From Emergomyces orientalis (lineage: Eukaryota; Ascomycota; Eurotiomycetes; Onygenales; Ajellomycetaceae), in the NCBI GenBank assembly GCA_002110485.1, contig MOWL01000074.1, positions 1 to 64,000 of the forward strand: a stretch of DNA of 64,000 nucleotides, written 5' to 3'. Below the pieces are notes generated by a model, which was not told where the DNA came from, did no database searches, and worked only from the letters and a program-made list of their open reading frames with translations. The number at the start of each line of letters is the position of its first letter. Positions within the stretch are counted from its first letter, which is position 1. Positions 23,642 through 35,627 of the stretch are shown piece by piece. A program made the translations under genes and the position numbers.

Positions 23642-24288
23642 AATCTACCAAATGTTGCGAGTTTGTAGTTTTATAGTATATATAGCCGCCCCTTGTCACC
23701 AAGTTTGCCAACCAAGCCGCTGACGAAACGACTTGCTTTTAACGTTTGGATTTACGCTTAAACTAGTTGTGAGTTTATCTCTACCCCGGTTACCTGAATC
23801 TGTAGTTTAAACTACGGCTTCCCCGATCATTCCTGGAATCCTACTCGGTAATGATGGGCAGAGGATGTGTTGGCTGGGATGCTGGTGCAGACTGCAGTGC
23901 AACACCAATCAAACATGCATGCATGAATATTTGATCAATACGAGCAACAAGACACCAGAGACAGATGGGATCACGTCATTATTTTAACACAGTCAGAATA
24001 AAAAATAGATTACGAGAGTCCTGCAAGAAACCGATGAATAACATAACTCCGCCGACAGCTTAAAACTACTTCAGAACTATTTGAAAAAAAAGAACTCTCC
24101 AGGTACACTTGAGTATGCATAAAGAACCCCGCATGCCCCAGTAACCCGCCATATTTTTTTTCAACAGGGCCTTTTGCCAAAAAACATCTTCACTCATCAT
24201 TTTCCCATGTTGGCAGCTGCATAAAACAGCTCAATATTTCCCCGCTCTTCAACTTTTCTCGAACAAAAAAAAAAAAAAAGCTCCAAGT

Positions 24289-25872
24289 ATGGAGTCTGGC
24301 GGGGACGGAATCTCGGAGTCCATAGATAACACTACCGATAATAAAAATAAGAACCTGCCCGAACCACACTCCCATGCAATATTACAGAATACCCGCTTGG
24401 GGACCCTGCCCTCCGGCAGTGTCGACCCCGTCTACGAAGCAAAGGCGCAGTTGTTGAACCAGGCGATTCTCGACATCGGAATGGGATGGTATCAATGGCA
24501 ACTGTTCATAGTCATTGGTTTCGGCTGGGCCAGCGACAATCTGTGGCCGATCGTTACGTCTTTAATCTTTACGCCGGTGAAAAACGAGTTCTCGCCCAGC
24601 CGCCCTCCTTATCTTACCCTGGCACAGAATCTGGGATTGCTTGTTGGAGCTGTATTCTGGGGGTTTGGCTGTGATATATACGGTCGGCGCTGGGCGTTCA
24701 ATCTTACAATTGGCATCACAGCAATTTTTGGGCTCGTGGCTGCTGGCTCGCCGAATTTCGCAGCCGTCGCGACTTTCGCAGCGCTCTGGTCAGTCGGGGT
24801 TGGTGGGAATCTGCCTGTTGATTCCGCGATATTTCTCGAGTTCCTGCCATCGACTCACCAGTATCTTCTCACTGTTTTGTCTATCGATTGGGCACTTGCG
24901 CAAGTCGTGGCTAATCTTATCGCTTGGCCTCTTCTTGGGAACCTAACCTGCCAGCAAGATGCTGAAGAATGCAGCCGTTCTGCAAACATGGGATGGAGGT
25001 ATTTCATGATAACGGTGGGCGGGATTTCGATGGTCATGTTTTTCCTCCGCTTCGCCTGTTTCACTATCTTTGAATCACCAAAGTATCTCATGGGCAGGGG
25101 TAAAGATGAAGACGCCGTTCGGGTTGTTCACGAGGTGGCCCGGCGTAATGGAACAACATCATCGCTCACTCTCGAAGCGTTGAGCGCTCTTGGGCATGGC
25201 ACTACGCAGAGGGCGGGAGCTGGAGTCGCATTGCAACGGAAATTAGAGAAACTTGACACTAGCCACGTCAAATCGCTCTTCGCGACCCCAAAACTGGCCT
25301 GGTCAACATCTCTCATAATAATTATCTGGGCGTTCATCGGCCTCGGGTTTCCCCTTTACAACGCGTTTTTACCCTATATCCAATCCACCCGTGGCGCCGA
25401 TTTTGGCGACGGCTCCACCTACATAACATACCGCAACTCTCTAATCATCGCCGTCCTCGGAATCCCAGGGTGTCTCATCGGTGCCGTCCTCGTCGAGACC
25501 CCACGGCTCGGTCGAAAGGGGACACTATCCCTCTCAACCATGTTTACAGGCGTATTTCTCTTCGCCTCGACCACCGCAGCAACTTCCAACGCCCTCCTCG
25601 GCTGGAACTGCGCGTACAACTTCATGAGTAATATCATGTATGCTGTTCTGTACGCGTACACGCCGGAGATATTTCCGACCAAGGATCGCGGCACAGGTAA
25701 TGCACTGACGGCTGCGGCCAATCGGATTTTCGGAGTCATGGCGCCCATCATCGCCATGTTTGCAGATTTAGAGACTGCTGCTCCCGTTTACGTGAGCGGC
25801 ACATTGTTCATGATAGCGGGGATTTTAGTTATGTTTCTGCCGTTTGAATCCAGGGGGAAGGCAAGTTTGTAG
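24289..25872 (+). CDS. MFS transporter, SVOP/sugar-transporter-like
   Basis: A single exon of 527 residues from ATG at 24289. The N-terminus (about 65 residues) is polar and cytosolic. About 12 hydrophobic segments follow, starting with WYQWQLFIVIGFGWASDNLW near residues 66-85. The signature between helices 2 and 3 is FGCDIYGRRWAF, the G-x-x-x-D-x-x-G-R-R/K pattern of the major facilitator superfamily. The loop after helix 6 has FESPKYLMGRGKDEDA, the ESPxYL-x-x-K/R-x-x-x-x-A pattern shared with sugar-porter and SVOP-like members, and helix 10/11 shows the TPEIFPTKDRGTGNA motif typical of that group. Substrate cannot be read from sequence. It stands alone, with no co-directed catabolic neighbour. 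A run of 15 A lies directly upstream of the start. Confidence 0.88.
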   Translation: MESGGDGISESIDNTTDNKNKNLPEPHSHAILQNTRLGTLPSGSVDPVYEAKAQLLNQAILDIGMGWYQWQLFIVIGFGWASDNLWPIVTSLIFTPVKNEFSPSRPPYLTLAQNLGLLVGAVFWGFGCDIYGRRWAFNLTIGITAIFGLVAAGSPNFAAVATFAALWSVGVGGNLPVDSAIFLEFLPSTHQYLLTVLSIDWALAQVVANLIAWPLLGNLTCQQDAEECSRSANMGWRYFMITVGGISMVMFFLRFACFTIFESPKYLMGRGKDEDAVRVVHEVARRNGTTSSLTLEALSALGHGTTQRAGAGVALQRKLEKLDTSHVKSLFATPKLAWSTSLIIIIWAFIGLGFPLYNAFLPYIQSTRGADFGDGSTYITYRNSLIIAVLGIPGCLIGAVLVETPRLGRKGTLSLSTMFTGVFLFASTTAATSNALLGWNCAYNFMSNIMYAVLYAYTPEIFPTKDRGTGNALTAAANRIFGVMAPIIAMFADLETAAPVYVSGTLFMIAGILVMFLPFESRGKASL

Positions 25873-27209
25873 GGCAAAAACCCACCGATCATAGTCAATT
25901 GAGGGATGCTGTTTTTGTTTATTCTTTTTGGTATAAACCTGCTATTATCTCGGATTTGGGTGCAGAGATGGGAATAGGAGGAGGAGGAGGAGGAGGGGGG
26001 GTAATTAATGTGATAATTAGACAATCAGAAATTGATGTCCATCGGATTTTTACTTCTGAACCAGCTACTTCATTTAAAGCCTGCTGGGATGGGGAAATTC
26101 TGGCATTTTTTCAAGTACGAGTTAAAACATTTATTTATAGTCAGCCTGGCATCTTCGCTTGCGCCTTGCGGTGTCTGTCCCATTAACTACTCACCTGGCT
26201 CCGTTTGAGAGGGTTTTCGCAAAATGCTAAAATTTGGCGGGGCCTAGGCGCCAAAAGAGCCAGGACGGGACGGTTTTATTTGTCAGTAAATATTGGCATT
26301 GGAGCACTGCAGCTGCTCTTCTCTTTCACTTGGGTAGTAAATATCACCGAGGGCTGAACCATGTCATTAAATTTGCATAAAACTGACCCCAGCAACAACG
26401 TGATTAGGGTTTAAGGCAGTGAGAGCCTTGTTTTTGTGGTGGGGTTCATTGATCATGCGAGACCAGTCAGCCTTGGGCGAGGGTTGATAAAGTCTCTCAG
26501 ACACTCTCAGCAAAAGGCCCCTCGAGGGTGCAGAAGATGCGGAACCTGCCCGTGCCAGCGAAGCGACAAGATTTAATAATACCCACTCCACAGCGATTGA
26601 GGCGGGTTCCAGCAGCATGAAATGCACAGACCTGTGACATGACGAGCTGAAGAGAGAAATATGAACTGCCGCCTGCTCCCCCAGTTTCCGGGCTGAAGGC
26701 CGATTTGACCTGGATATGACGCTTCATAAGTGCACAATTTCGAACAGACATGGAGTCCTGCCATCTCCATGACATGAGGTGGAAGAAAAGAATATTTCCC
26801 CTGTTTGACGATACGCCCCTCCCGTTAAATGGCATTTCTCATTGGAACTGGCAATGAAGATCGCCGTTCGTTATGGGGCCAAGTGTCGAAGATCCAACAA
26901 CGACTGGCTTAACCAGCAATCCAGAAACAAGGATACTTGCAGCTGAAAAATATCTCTGTAGCGCTGGAGTAACTTAACCATAAATCGCCCAACGGGATAG
27001 GCCAAGCAAGCAAGTCGAAATGGAGCTTCATTCTGTACGAGGCTCCACCACTCTCAAGAAAGACGAGAACAATGTAAAATCAAGCGATGGGGCTACAGCG
27101 ATCGAAAAGTGCTGTTCAAGTTTTCAAGAATACACCATTCTTTCTCGTCAATCAAACACCCACGCATGCTCTATTGAGGCCGTTTTGCAGAAGCAGCCTG
27201 TTGAGCAGA
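25873..27209. other. Intergenic, nothing coding seen
   Basis: 1.3 kb with a short GGA repeat (about 25978-25997). Frames on the minus strand around 26367-26835 overlap each other and carry no motif. Confidence 0.5.
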
Positions 27210-29002
27210 ATGCTGTGCGCATCAATTCTGTCGCTATTTTGGCTCGTCATTCGCCGAAGCCATGCGCAGGAGTGTGACACCTCTACCCCAACAATAGAAC
27301 TTCCCATTGGAAATGGCACAATAGGAGGAGACCCAGAGTCGATACGATGGGGCCTGAGTCTTGCTGTCGGCACCCCCCCCCCAACAAGTTGTTGCTGCGA
27401 TAAACCCGTATGTTCGCCCAACTGTCACCCTCGGAGGTGTTTGCCTGTCTACCTTGGCATATTCACGCTGTTTCTGCTCCACTTAACTCACATTTTAACC
27501 GCATGATAATAGTGATTGGAATAACTCATGGCTTTGGGGAAGCCAGCGCGAATGCACCGGCAGAAACTCTGAAGCTAATTGCATCTGGTTTCGAGGAGGT
27601 GTGTTTAACCAAGAGGAAAGTTCTTCTTGGGTTCCTACCGAGATTCCCGACGTATACGATTTTCGAGCCTCTGGAAATCAGAGACGGATTAATAGTCCCT
27701 GGGGAAATGAAACAATTACATTGAAACCGGACGTGACTGTTGAGTCAGTCCCTTTATATTCCCCTAAGGTCGGTCAACCCCCGCAGGGCAGCATCGGACT
27801 TGGCCGTGCCTCGTCTTTTCTTGATGTGCTTAAGGCCAGAAGAAAATTGCTTCAAGGACGTGGTCGCTGTTCTGGGGCTGGCAGGGATTGGAGGCATCCC
27901 ACCAGATGAAAGGGAACCTCGTCCTAGGTGGCTATGATAGGGCAAAGATCAAGGGCGATAGTTTTACTAAGGATTTCGTGGATGCGAAGGAGTGCACCAG
28001 CGAATTAATGGTCTACGTGAAAGAAATCTACATCACATCGTGGTTTGGTGACAGAACAAACATCTTTGAGTCTGTGGGCTCAACTCTCAATGCTTGTATC
28101 AGGCCGGACTTCCCACCTATTTCCCTGCCTGACCCCGTCTTCAAAAAATTCAAGCGCAGTTTACCAGGGAAGTACCTTGGACCAGCTAATGGGATATATA
28201 ATGACTCTATCGTGCATGGCGGTGGTAAAGATATGTACGTTGATTTTCCATTCACCCGTAATATGGAATTTTAGCAGCTTAATAGAACCCTCAAACGCCA
28301 TTACAAACTAGCTGATTCAACATAACTTTTAGGTTCCGAGGGAATCTCACATTTACCCTGGATTCCGGCCTTAGCATCACTGTGCCAAACCACCAATTAG
28401 TCCTTCCCAATGTTGTTATAAACCACGACGGCCACCAAGCATTCGCCAACGACTCCCAAATAATCCCAGTTCATAATGCCGGCCGATACGGTGTTTTCTT
28501 AGGTCAAGCCTTCCTCTCTTCCGCCTATATCCACGTCAACAACGACCTCAAAAAATTATCCATCTGGCAAGCCAACCCAACAGAGGAGACAGATATAGTC
28601 GGTGTCGCAGAGGGCTCCTGTGATGCTGATCCATCAACTAGCTCTCCTTCTGAGAACTCAGGCAGCAAGCTGAGTGGGGGCACAATCGCTGGTATCGTTA
28701 TTGGCGTCGTCGCTGGTATCGCACTGATCGGACTGGCCATTTGGTTCCTTATCTGGTGGAAGCGCAAGCAGAACCAAGATGCCCAGATATCTCAAGCCCA
28801 TACCCATGAGTCAAAGCATCGGATTCCTGAGCTAGATGATACTGGACTGTCGAACCCGGCTTCTAGAGTTGCGGCCCCTAAGCATGACCCAAGAGCAATG
28901 GGGCAGCAGGATGTGAACGAGTTGCCCACATCTCCACAGTCGCAACAACCACCAATTGAATTGCCAGGTGATAATGTTCGACAAACGAGTGGCCCTGTTT
29001 GA
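27210..29002 (+). pseudogene. Membrane-anchored aspartic-protease-like (A1) gene with two frameshifts
   Basis: ATG at 27210 opens a signal peptide (MLCASILSLFWLVI) and an A1-type N-lobe reaching VGTPP. There, a run of ten C (27373-27382) shifts the frame by one; nine C would continue as PQQVVAAINP. A 105-bp intron (27408-27512, GTATGT...AATAG) then leads to GSQRECTGRN and CIWFRGGVF. A second shift sits at four A (27843-27846), after which WSLFWGWQGLEAS and NLVLGGYD continue in another frame. A second intron (28258-28340) precedes TFTLDSG, the C-lobe active-site motif. The C-terminus has one membrane helix (IAGIVIGVVAGIALIGLAIW) and a polar tail. The DTG of the N-lobe is replaced by NPD, so even an intact copy should lack normal proteolysis. 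The two shifts cancel in length (about 534 codons). Both lie in homopolymers, so sequencing error is as likely as real inactivation. Confidence 0.7.
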
Positions 29003-30336
29003 TTATTCTTCATATCAGGTATCAGAAGACTTTCCTTTCTTTGTGTCTCATCTATCATTCTCTTGCATCCGCCCGTCCCCTTCCTTCTCACGCCCTTCCA
29101 TTACCCATCTCCCCACCTTTGTGTCTCCGATGTACGCTGCCATTAGGGATATATCCCTTTGCAAAGCTATACATGTATATAATATATAATCAGTTCGAGT
29201 TCAATCCATCTAAAAAACCTGGGAAGGAAAGGTACAGTATATATCACGCCATAACATATGGAATCATAGATGGGTGGGATATAGGGCGGTGGATAATTCA
29301 GCCGTGACGGTATATATATATGGGTTACTGATCTCCCACCACGGGGTGTCCTTAAAATATACCATCAGGTTCAATGATGAAAAAGTGGGATATCGACATT
29401 TTAACATCATATTATACCTAAACAATTCCTCACTAGTTCTTAGTTAATAAGAAGAGGTAAATATCTCCATAGGCCCATACGTGAGTTGTAATAAGGGGCA
29501 CCTTTTCAGCGCTCTCTGGTAGGTGTTCATCCTGACAGGCGAATGGGAGCCCTGCGGCACCAACAATCATACCTCGGAGTAGCAGTCAACAATAGGAAGT
29601 AACTCAAGGACCAGGGGCAGCGGGCCTGTAGGGATGGGGAGTTGCTGGTTCAGTAATACTTAGTAGATATTTCAGGGATAGACGAAATTATAGGTTCCAT
29701 AAGATCCACAAGCAAGCTTTTTTCTTTCTTTTTCGCTTCACATCAAAGCCCTCTGAGCCCTCTGTTCGCCGACATCATACATGTGATGATGATGCACTCG
29801 ACTATGGGAAAGTCTGAAAAGAGAAATTAGCGTGCAACTAACTAGAGGGAGTATCATTGCTCTCTTCATCATGCTAGACAACGCACTCATTCGGCATCAG
29901 CAATTAAACCCCACTGCTGCATGGCTCTTCTCGTTTGGCGTTGAAAGTGTTAATGATGGGCTACATGTGTAGAAAGGGATAGAGAATTAGGAAAACAGTT
30001 GATAGGAAAATATGATTCTTTATATTATATATTAACAACCGCTAGTTTTCTAGCTATGAGCTCTCAGATCGAGTACCATATCGGGCAAATATTCTGAGTC
30101 GGCGTATTATAATAATACGAATCCCAAGTGCAACAGAAATAAAACAAGAGCGAATGATTTTTCATTTTCTGCGAAACCCAACGACTTTAAACCCATTATT
30201 TCTCTCCAAATTCAGTTTTATATCAACGCCCGTGAGGTATCCCGGCAATGCAAGTTCGTCCGTACATATCAAATGTAATTAAAGATTATAAAATAAAAAT
30301 GAAATAAATGGTAAGGAAAGTAGTCGTGCTCCAATC
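29003..30336. other. Intergenic, convergent gene ends
   Basis: AT-rich stretch between the protease-like gene (+) and the rhodopsin-like gene (-). Several TATATATA runs; no supported gene. Confidence 0.5.
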
Positions 30337-31601
30337 TCACGAGTCGCGACCCCCCTTTGCCCGGGTAATAAGATTCTCATCGCTCATCCGCTGAGCAGCC
30401 ATCCAGGGGTGCCGCGGGAACATCTGCCGAACACGCGAGGGGCTGGCGGTTTGAGACTGGAGCTCAAAGTTGCTGGTAACTACGATCTTCCTGTCAAATA
30501 AGGATCTGAACCCACTTCCATTGGAACGCCGCTTGCCGTTAGAAGTTAGGAAGGGAGTGCCATGATAGTTCATAATATCGTCATCGTCCGATGAAGGGCC
30601 GTCTAGGTTAGCTATGGTGATGATATTGGCCAAGAATGCGAGTAGTAATGCCTCGGAGCCTTGTAGGGCATTCTGATAGCTATGGCCTACGTTGCGTCCG
30701 GGTATGGGGAGGGGAGCTAAGGCGATGGCTATGAGGAAAATGCCGAGGGAGAAGAGGAAAGCAATTAGGGATTTCCTATAGGATTGTTTTGCTTAGTTCT
30801 AATAGTTGACAGCTTGGGGTTGCGGTTGTTTGTAGATGCTTACTGGGTGAGAGACCAGTGTTTTTGAAAGGCCCAAGGAAGAGGGATGGCGACAAGCAAA
30901 AGGTGAGTTAAGGAATTTGCTATGGTATGTACGAATGAATGCAAGATGGTCTTGATACATGTTCCTGAGTCTACAAGTTAGCCTTGATCTCCTATGCTAA
31001 ATATTAACAAAGTACTTCATATCTTACCTGGGTCTGGTTCTACCTGCCAATAGAGATGGAAAGGGGAGCATTCGCTGAACGAGATAACTTGGACTAAGAC
31101 GAAAGTGACAGCTAACATAGCCAAGGAAGCACTCAATATATGGTTCGGCCACAGTAGCCCTGGCGGGATTCGGGTGTACAAAATGAGGATGACGGTTTTT
31201 TGGATCCAGAGGCTACAAATATTTTTCATTCTCATGTCAGTTGTTATATGATGATATTTCCAGAAGAAATATGTAAGCCCTTACTAGGTAGTATATGTGA
31301 CTCTATTTGCAAGGGCTAGTTTGCTTCCTAGCTCTTGGTGATAGATGTCGGATTTCGTAAATTGTTTCCCCATCTGATCGGGCGGGTTGATGACGTTGCT
31401 GCCCCATAGAAAGATGAGGACGGTCATTGTTGTGCGCGCGCAGTAGCAAATAAGCGCAAATATGGTGAGATAGTCGCTGGCACCTAAAGGCCGCTTTCGG
31501 ATCTTTTGCATAAGCAACCGTGCAATCATAACAATTATTGTGAAAAGCCCAAAAACTCCCACCAAAATAAAATTCTGTTTCGCATCAAATGTCATTGTCA
31601 T
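30337..31601 (-). CDS. Fungal rhodopsin-fold seven-helix integral membrane protein
   Basis: Four exons on the minus strand: 31285-31601, 31028-31212, 30844-30970 and 30337-30775, totalling 1068 bp and 355 residues; introns are 72, 57 and 68 bp with consistent phases. Seven hydrophobic segments can be followed: FILVGVFGLFTIIVMIARLL, a second after the SDY motif (YLTIFALICYCA), a third with YLWIQKTVILILYTRI, a fourth SASLAMLAVTFVLVQV, a fifth around IANSLTHLLLVAIPLPWAF, a sixth LIAFLFSLGIFLIAIAL and a seventh LLLAFLANIITIANL. The WQVEPDPDSGTC loop before helix 5, with its single Cys, is typical of the fungal rhodopsin-domain family that includes Pth11-like receptors. There is no CFEM domain at the N-terminus and no retinal-binding lysine pattern that I can see, so light sensing is not implied. 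The polar C-tail of about 80 residues is probably cytosolic. Confidence 0.85.
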
Positions 31602-34600
31602 TGTTGTCTATGACACGGCAGTTGCCGAAGGGGGAAAAGAAGAGTGATATCCCGGAGCATGAGAGGAATGCCCTGTATGTAGATGACGAAAATCCATTCC
31701 AGAAGGACAAGAAAAGATCATGGGAGACCAGCAGACGTGTATGTATATATTGCCATCCTTCCATTCAATCGATAAACGATCCCATCGGGAATCTCACTGT
31801 CTCAGAAATCAGCCACCCTTTCGTATAAATTGGCTGATAAAATATCGAGAATATAAAGTTGGCTGTTATAGGGCCGCACCTTTCAGATTCCTTGCGAGAT
31901 TGCACAGTGGTTATTATTAGCTGGTTTGGGGGGAGCGGTAGATTAATACCCTGGCAATGATTTGCAAATTTTATGGTTTGAAGATCATTAAGGGCCAGGA
32001 ACTGGGTTCATGAGCTCTTTAATTCACCTTTTGTTTTATAGAGTTTCGTGTGAGTTGATAGGTAGATTAAAATGAAATTACCCTGTCCCTGACTTTTTCG
32101 TCCAGTAGATTTGCAGCTTGACTCGGTGTCTCTTTTCTCCAGCATGGTGAAACAGAAAACAGGAAACAAGAAACAAAGCTATTTTAACCTAACTCCACTA
32201 TGATCGCGTAGCGCGCTCTAGCTCTAACAGGAAGAGATGAGGCGGACCAGCCGTCCGTTCCACACAGCTCACGAAAGGGGGGTACATGCACTGTTTCAGG
32301 ATTTGGGTGCCGGTGTGGGAATAGCTTATGTAGAGGAGCTTCTATGATCTCTGCCCGATCTGCAAGTATGCCGCTCCAGAACCAAAGTTCTCCACTCATA
32401 TCCAGTTGGGCATGTACATACATGTGCAGAGCTATGACTCCAAAGCTTCATATCAGTCTATCATGTGGTGCACGGTCATCGTCGTGAAAACTCTGCAAGT
32501 TAAAGCACATATCTCGGAAGCAAGTAACTGTGCGGGTATTTGTAGGCCCCTCATGTATACTTGCGTATAGAAACAACATGTGCTTTGCTTGTGGGATTTA
32601 AGCAGCGACATCCAGGGCCAAAAAAGGAGTAATGTGGTTTCAGGGACAAACACATGCATTGCATCGTGGGCATTCAATGCCGATGTGAGCGATGCTGTAT
32701 TCGGCAATATGCTAACCGCCAGGGAACGCATTTTATGCCCCTTCTTGGGGCTAAAGTCGGGGACAGCAGAACAAGGCATGCGAGAATTGTTGGCCTGTGG
32801 GTCTGAAACGGAAAATCCTTCGTCAAAGCCCACTGACGTAGGATAATTTCAGACACCGCCTTTTTCGAGGGTGAATCAACTAGCGGGTCATCAGGCGACA
32901 GCAAAAAAAGTGAACTAGCTTAGTTGGTTTCAAGGAAAAGGAACACTCCTGGGACCTCACCTTCTGCTCATTGTTTAGTTCGGAAATAATAAGTAATATC
33001 CAATGATGTTGCAGGAAGTAATGGACGACTTCGAAATCAGTTAATAAGGAGGTCCATCCCTGGAAACCCGCTTCATGATACACGCATAAATATGCCAGAA
33101 TAGCATTACCCTGATTTCTGAAGATAGGAGAACCATTGCGATGGCGGTGTTTCAGATTCGGTAGCGCGCCTCCCCCCAGATGCCTTAGATATCGGCTAGC
33201 AACGGTTTCCTCGTGCGTAGGGCGAACTAATAATTAATAATTATTCAGAACAGGATCGAAGGTTTTTTTCTTTTTTTCTTCCTCTTTCATTTACCTCCAC
33301 TTCCCGTTATTTTCAGTCGAACCCAACCTGTGATCTGTCGTCATAGCCCGCGTTTCTGGTCTCCATCACGAATAGAGTGGAGCCCACGAGAGTATGAACA
33401 TGCTTCGAACCTGGGCACGGGCCGTCGATTTTAATGACAACCCCCCCGCCGACTCACAAAAGAACTCGAAAATTGTGCCCAAAATTACCTTGTTCCCCAC
33501 GCTTAAAGATAAAACCTTCTAGAATGCTTGAAAGGTGAGCATAACCGGTGGGTGTGCGGGGTAACGAGGAGGGATGGTAAAAGAAAAGCGAGGTAAAACA
33601 GAGAGGTGACAGCGTTGCTTTGATGCGTGTAAAGTTCCAGAAGTGCATAGTCAATCACACGTTGCAGTCGAGCAGCTGGAGACTCAAGGGGGTGGGAGAA
33701 ACCTTGGTGAGGTCACGAGCTACGCAACGCGATGATAGGTCGCCTCTCTATATAGACCATGTCGGATATCGAAGGCAATATATGTACGTGTAAATGAGTG
33801 CATGGTGAAAGCAAAAGTTTCTGTATCATGTACGGTGTCGTGATCACACACCCGTCAATGGGGACGGTTGCTCTTTGCATTGCAAGCGGGGAAATGATCA
33901 GATATTGTTTTTGACCATTGTATATACGAACACCTGGCCTATATCCTAATTGCTATTAGCAAGGTTATAATCCGTGGGGCAGTACATTCCAACAATTGGA
34001 CAGGTAATTCAAGCAGAGATATATCATGACTCCTTTTCTGCTGGTGGCGTTCAAGCAGCGAGAAATACCAAACCATGATCAATTTCCTGGCAGGGGTTTT
34101 GCAAGCGCAAACGCAGCCCACCACAAGGGCGGCATCTATATATGAAAGCACTAGAAGCTGTGGTCGAAGGCGTGAGATGACCAGAAAGTTAGATTGCAAT
34201 CCTTGGTTTTGAAGTTCAAGTTGGTGATCCAAGAGGGGGGACGATGCAGATGATCCAGCATGATGAATTCAGAATCAATTTTTCCGTTCTGATTTTCAAC
34301 CCCAGAGAAGCAAATATGCAACCTCTGAACTGGACAATGAGGATATTAGTGAGGAAGAAACCATGACCCAGATGAATTATTCACTGTTTACATGTTATTC
34401 GTGTCAAAAAGAGTTTGTGCCGATATAGATCGGGATGATATCGAAATGGCTGACCAAAGCTACAATGCTTTTCTGCCACCAGGCCAAATTTTGGCCTCAA
34501 AAACCAACAATTGCAATAATTGGTAGGCAGTTCCTAAGACCAAGAGTTGAGTCAAAGGGTCTGAAATTTTGCCTCAGAGTAGTCAGACTCCTTTTGATAC

Positions 34601-34812
34601 ACGAGAGATGCAGCAACTTTTCCTCTCCAGGCAAAGTTTCAGCCAACTATGCGCTGCTGGATGTGACTCTGCGTTTTAATTCGGCCAGCCTATAAAATTA
34701 ACTTCATATCGTTTCTACAGTTCTGACTCTTTCCATTACCTCTGCCAGAGCAGAAGAAAAAGAATTAGGGGGGGAAAAAAGAGGAAAAAAAATAAGAAAC
34801 AAAAAAATATAG
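31602..34812. other. 3.2-kb intergenic region
   Basis: No supported gene. Frames at 32184-33083 on both strands overlap and have no recognisable motif. T-rich and A-rich runs occur near 33265 and 34760-34807. The first part should contain the promoter of the minus-strand rhodopsin-like gene. Confidence 0.45.
34801..34807 (-). terminator. Pol III terminator of the tRNA-Leu gene
   Basis: Seven T on the minus strand, five bases after the tRNA 3' end. Confidence 0.8.
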
Positions 34813-34894
34813 TGACGAGAGTGGGATTCGAACCCACGCCCCTTTCGAGACCAGAACCTTAATCTGGCGCCTTGGACCGCTCGGCCATCTCGCC
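34813..34894 (-). tRNA. tRNA-Leu(AAG): tRNA-Leu (anticodon AAG)
   Basis: The minus strand folds as a class II tRNA without an intron. The acceptor stem GGCGAGA pairs with TCTCGTC (one G-U), with discriminator base A. The anticodon stem CCAGA/TCTGG encloses the loop TTAAGGT, giving anticodon AAG and reading CTT codons. A long variable arm (TCTCGAAAGGGG) and the T-arm GTGGGTTCGAATCCCAC are clear. A run of seven T follows at 34801-34807, a normal RNA polymerase III terminator. Confidence 0.97.
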
Positions 34895-35627
34895 GTATTA
34901 GATGGATCGCTGCACTTTCTTATGGCATTTCAAAAGGAAGGCTACATTCAGGTACTATGAAGACACCAGGTAAAAAACATCCTATAGTTATGTCTCCTAA
35001 GAGCGCAAACCTCTAAGTATGAACAGCTACAAAGGCAAAATGTTGAGGAATGAGTCGTCGATCAAAATGAAGGGAAGTCTGAAGACCTCAAACAGACTTT
35101 TTGCTGGTGCGGAGGGCAGCTGCCTTGCGCCGGATACGCCTCTATGGGGCTGATATCATGATGTGTTGTGTGCCTCACGAATTGCAAAGCCGCACATGCC
35201 AGTCCAGAAGCAGATACAGTTCTGTTATCATTTTTGCGGCACATATTTTGTGAAGTTGGCGCTCTAATCTTCAGCAATTGGTCGAATGTACGCGCCCATT
35301 CGAAATGTCCAGATGCCAAGCGCTGTGCCTTTCCTGGATCAGCCGTGTAACACGGGAGCGGACTACCAACAAATCTGCAGCGCTGCTCTGGCCTAGATTG
35401 TGGCCGATAAGACATCGCACAATAAATGCGCAGTCATACATAAGAACCTCAACTTCCCCGCCTCCTCCAAGTCATATACCATCACTCCTATAACCTACAG
35501 CCTACCACCACCTTCCCGCATTCAAGATACATGTAAAATTTCCACTTTCAAGTCTACTTCTATCACCAAACAACCACCCGCCACCTGAACCACGTCAAGT
35601 ACAGTGACCAAGTCCTTTGATCCGGTG
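34895..35627. other. Intergenic, upstream of the Ifi-6-16-like gene
   Basis: No supported gene. A 117-codon minus-strand frame (35062-35415) has no motif. The last 150 bp are C/A-rich and pyrimidine-rich, like a fungal 5' leader. Confidence 0.45.

Larger units (their letters stand above)
21078..24288. other. 3.2-kb intergenic region, T/C-rich tracts
   Basis: Contains long T- and CT-rich tracts (about 21230-21450 and 22250-22290), a C17-T9-C7 tract at 22630-22662 and a GGCTCAGC repeat at about 22946-22978. A small minus-strand frame at 23429-23641 is listed separately. Otherwise nothing coding is seen; the first part is probably the BNI4 3' region and the last part the MFS transporter promoter. 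Confidence 0.5.

Noticed and set aside
26367..26835. Overlapping minus-strand frames of 65-112 codons
   Set aside because: Three frames overlap the same DNA, none with motifs or splice support.
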